In this document: positions 62,783-64,000 of the stretch, piece after piece | How positions within the stretch are numbered: position 1 is the stretch's first letter | How the letters are laid out: every line of letters starts with the position of its first letter | DNA from: Paeniglutamicibacter antarcticus_C | Lineage (GTDB): Bacteria > Actinomycetota > Actinomycetes > Actinomycetales > Micrococcaceae | NCBI RefSeq assembly: GCF_039544305.1 | Contig: NZ_BAABLK010000027.1 | Location: 62,001-126,000 of the forward strand | Direction: 5' to 3' | Length of the DNA: 64,000 bases | The notes under the pieces: generated by a model | What the model was told of the DNA's origin: nothing | The model's input: the letters and a program-made list of their open reading frames with translations, nothing else | Database searches by the model: none | Position numbers and translations under genes: made by a program

Positions 62783-64000
62783 GCCCCGGCAACGCCACGG
62801 TAAGGATCCCGGCACCGGTGAACGCCCACTCCCATGCGTTCCACCGGATACTGCGCGGGCGCACCCACGAGGGTGAGGACGGCGGCGCCGGAACGTTCTG
62901 GACCTGGCGCGACCAGATGTATGCGGCCGCCGCGCAGCTGAGTCCGGCGGCCTACCAACAGTTGGCCACGGCAACCTTCGCCGAAATGGCAGTGGCCGGC
63001 TGGAGCGCGGTGGGGGAATTCCACTACCTGCACCACGACGTCGATGGCACTCCCTACGGGACCCCGGGCCACGGTGAGTCCCACGCCATGGAACGGGCAC
63101 TGGCCCGGGCGGCGAAGGCGGTGGGAATCCGCCTGGTGCTGCTTGATACCTGCTACCTCCAAGGTGGGCTCGGGGCCGATGGCAGCGCGATGGACCTCAA
63201 TGCGACGCAGCGCCGCTTCTCCGACGGCGACGTCGCGGGGTGGCTGGCCCGCCACGCATCCCTGGGCGAAGCACTGGTTCGCGAAGATGACGGCGAGGGA
63301 CTGGTGAGCCTCGGGGCAGCCATCCACTCCGTGCGGGCAGTGGATCCCGGGGCACTGGCACAAATCGCCGCCGGGCTTGACCCGAACCTGCCTCTTCACG
63401 TGCACCTCAGCGAACAGCCCGCGGAGAACGAGGCCTGCCTGGCCGCCTACGGGCTGAGCCCCACCGGATTGCTTCAACGCGCGGGGCTGCTTGGCTCCCG
63501 GCTCTCCGCGGTGCACGCAACGCACCTGGACACCGAGGACATCGAGGCCCTCGGGGCCGCGGGCGTTGGTATCGTGATGTGCCCAAGCACCGAGGCCGAC
63601 CTGGGAGATGGCATCGGACCGGCCCGCGAACTTGCGGACGCCGGGGCAGTCATCGCCCTGGGGACCGACCAGCATGCGGTCGTGGACCCGTATCTGGAGC
63701 AGCGCGCACTGGAGCACGCAGAGAGGCTGCGCAGCGGGGTGCGCGGGCGATTCAGCCCTCGGGAGATCGCCGCCGCCGCGCGCGCCGGAGGCTTGCGCTC
63801 CCTGGGCCTGGCGCCCAACGAGGACCACCTGATGGTGCGCACCGATTCGGTGCGAACCATCGGCTCGCGCACCGCGCAACTGCCCTTGAGCGCCACGGCG
63901 GCAGACGTGGCGCAAGTACATATCAACGGGGTGCTCGTCGCCACCGACGGCATCCACACCACCCTGGGGGACCCTGCGGGATTGTTCGCTGCGTTCCTCT
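62779..64000 (+). CDS. hutF: Formimidoylglutamate deiminase (partial at window end)
   Basis: An amidohydrolase-superfamily protein running off the window; 407 codons are visible. It hydrolyses N-formimino-L-glutamate to N-formyl-L-glutamate and ammonia. Motifs: zinc HxH in VNAHSHAFHRILRGRTH, the FWTWRDQMY segment, HVHLSEQPAENEA, AVHATHL, MCPSTEADLGDG and GTDQHAVVDP. The GTG start overlaps the previous stop. Only about 10 residues precede the HxH motif, against about 50 in family members, so the usual N-terminal beta strands are missing. The C-terminal strands (HINGVLVATDG) are present. Confidence 0.85.
   Translation, partial: MSPGNATVRIPAPVNAHSHAFHRILRGRTHEGEDGGAGTFWTWRDQMYAAAAQLSPAAYQQLATATFAEMAVAGWSAVGEFHYLHHDVDGTPYGTPGHGESHAMERALARAAKAVGIRLVLLDTCYLQGGLGADGSAMDLNATQRRFSDGDVAGWLARHASLGEALVREDDGEGLVSLGAAIHSVRAVDPGALAQIAAGLDPNLPLHVHLSEQPAENEACLAAYGLSPTGLLQRAGLLGSRLSAVHATHLDTEDIEALGAAGVGIVMCPSTEADLGDGIGPARELADAGAVIALGTDQHAVVDPYLEQRALEHAERLRSGVRGRFSPREIAAAARAGGLRSLGLAPNEDHLMVRTDSVRTIGSRTAQLPLSATAADVAQVHINGVLVATDGIHTTLGDPAGLFAAFL

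Overview
This window is high-GC actinobacterial chromosome, most likely from the Micrococcaceae (Arthrobacter / Paeniglutamicibacter type). Evidence: the actinobacterial gatCAB operon, a DUF222-HNH protein of the REP13E12 type, a cory-CC-star protein, a hut locus built around an IclR regulator, and strong GC bias at third codon positions. I see no rRNA, tRNA, CRISPR array, transposase or phage gene. All identifications come from reading motifs in the sequence; no database search was run.

Layout. 1-4.2 kb: a maltokinase-cap-like protein, then gatC-gatA-gatB and a terminator. 4.2-8 kb: a DUF222-HNH endonuclease, a decayed APH-family kinase and a membrane protein. 8-18 kb: a ROK repressor, an oligopeptide-family (Dpp/Opp) ABC importer with a ROK-like operator in its promoter, a Gfo/Idh/MocA oxidoreductase and a broken sulfatase; together these look like a carbohydrate-uptake locus. 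18-21.3 kb: a LysR regulator divergent from tdh-kbl (threonine catabolism). 21.4-24.9 kb: the PEP synthase regulatory protein and PEP synthase, with a CRP/GlxR-like palindrome between them. 25-30.3 kb: an amine oxidase, then a visibly lower-GC accessory stretch with a 27-bp tandem repeat, a hypothetical gene, a broken lipoprotein, a GNAT acetyltransferase, a broken VOC protein and a methyltransferase. 30.6-33.6 kb: an operon of cstA, cory-CC-star and an ArsA-like ATPase. 34-36.1 kb: a Pro/Gln-rich membrane protein, a DUF488 protein and an AhpD-like protein.

37-47.2 kb is the most unusual part. Two convergent operons end 39 bp apart. The plus-strand operon encodes an SbnA/cysteine-synthase-like enzyme, an FAD/NAD(P)-binding protein and a fold-III PLP decarboxylase of the Y4yA type. 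The minus-strand operon encodes an ATP-grasp ligase with a long Lys/Ala/Pro-rich tail, a serine beta-lactamase-like hydrolase and a 911-residue Orn/Lys/Arg decarboxylase. They may form one small-molecule pathway that builds and couples amino-acid-derived amines.

47.9-54.3 kb: a SOUL heme-binding protein, GH38 alpha-mannosidase divergent from a BadF/GlcNAc-kinase-type kinase, a small conserved-looking protein and a membrane-anchored alpha/beta hydrolase. 54.5-64 kb: the histidine utilisation locus. hutD, a LysE exporter and hutH lie on the minus strand; an IclR regulator, hutU, a YjiH transporter, an M20 amidohydrolase and hutF (running off the end) lie on the plus strand. Paired inverted repeats sit between hutH and iclR.

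A recurring theme is gene decay. The APH-like kinase, sulfatase, VOC protein, a small lipoprotein and probably an NTF2-like gene are each interrupted by frameshifts or stop codons, while neighbouring metabolic operons are intact.
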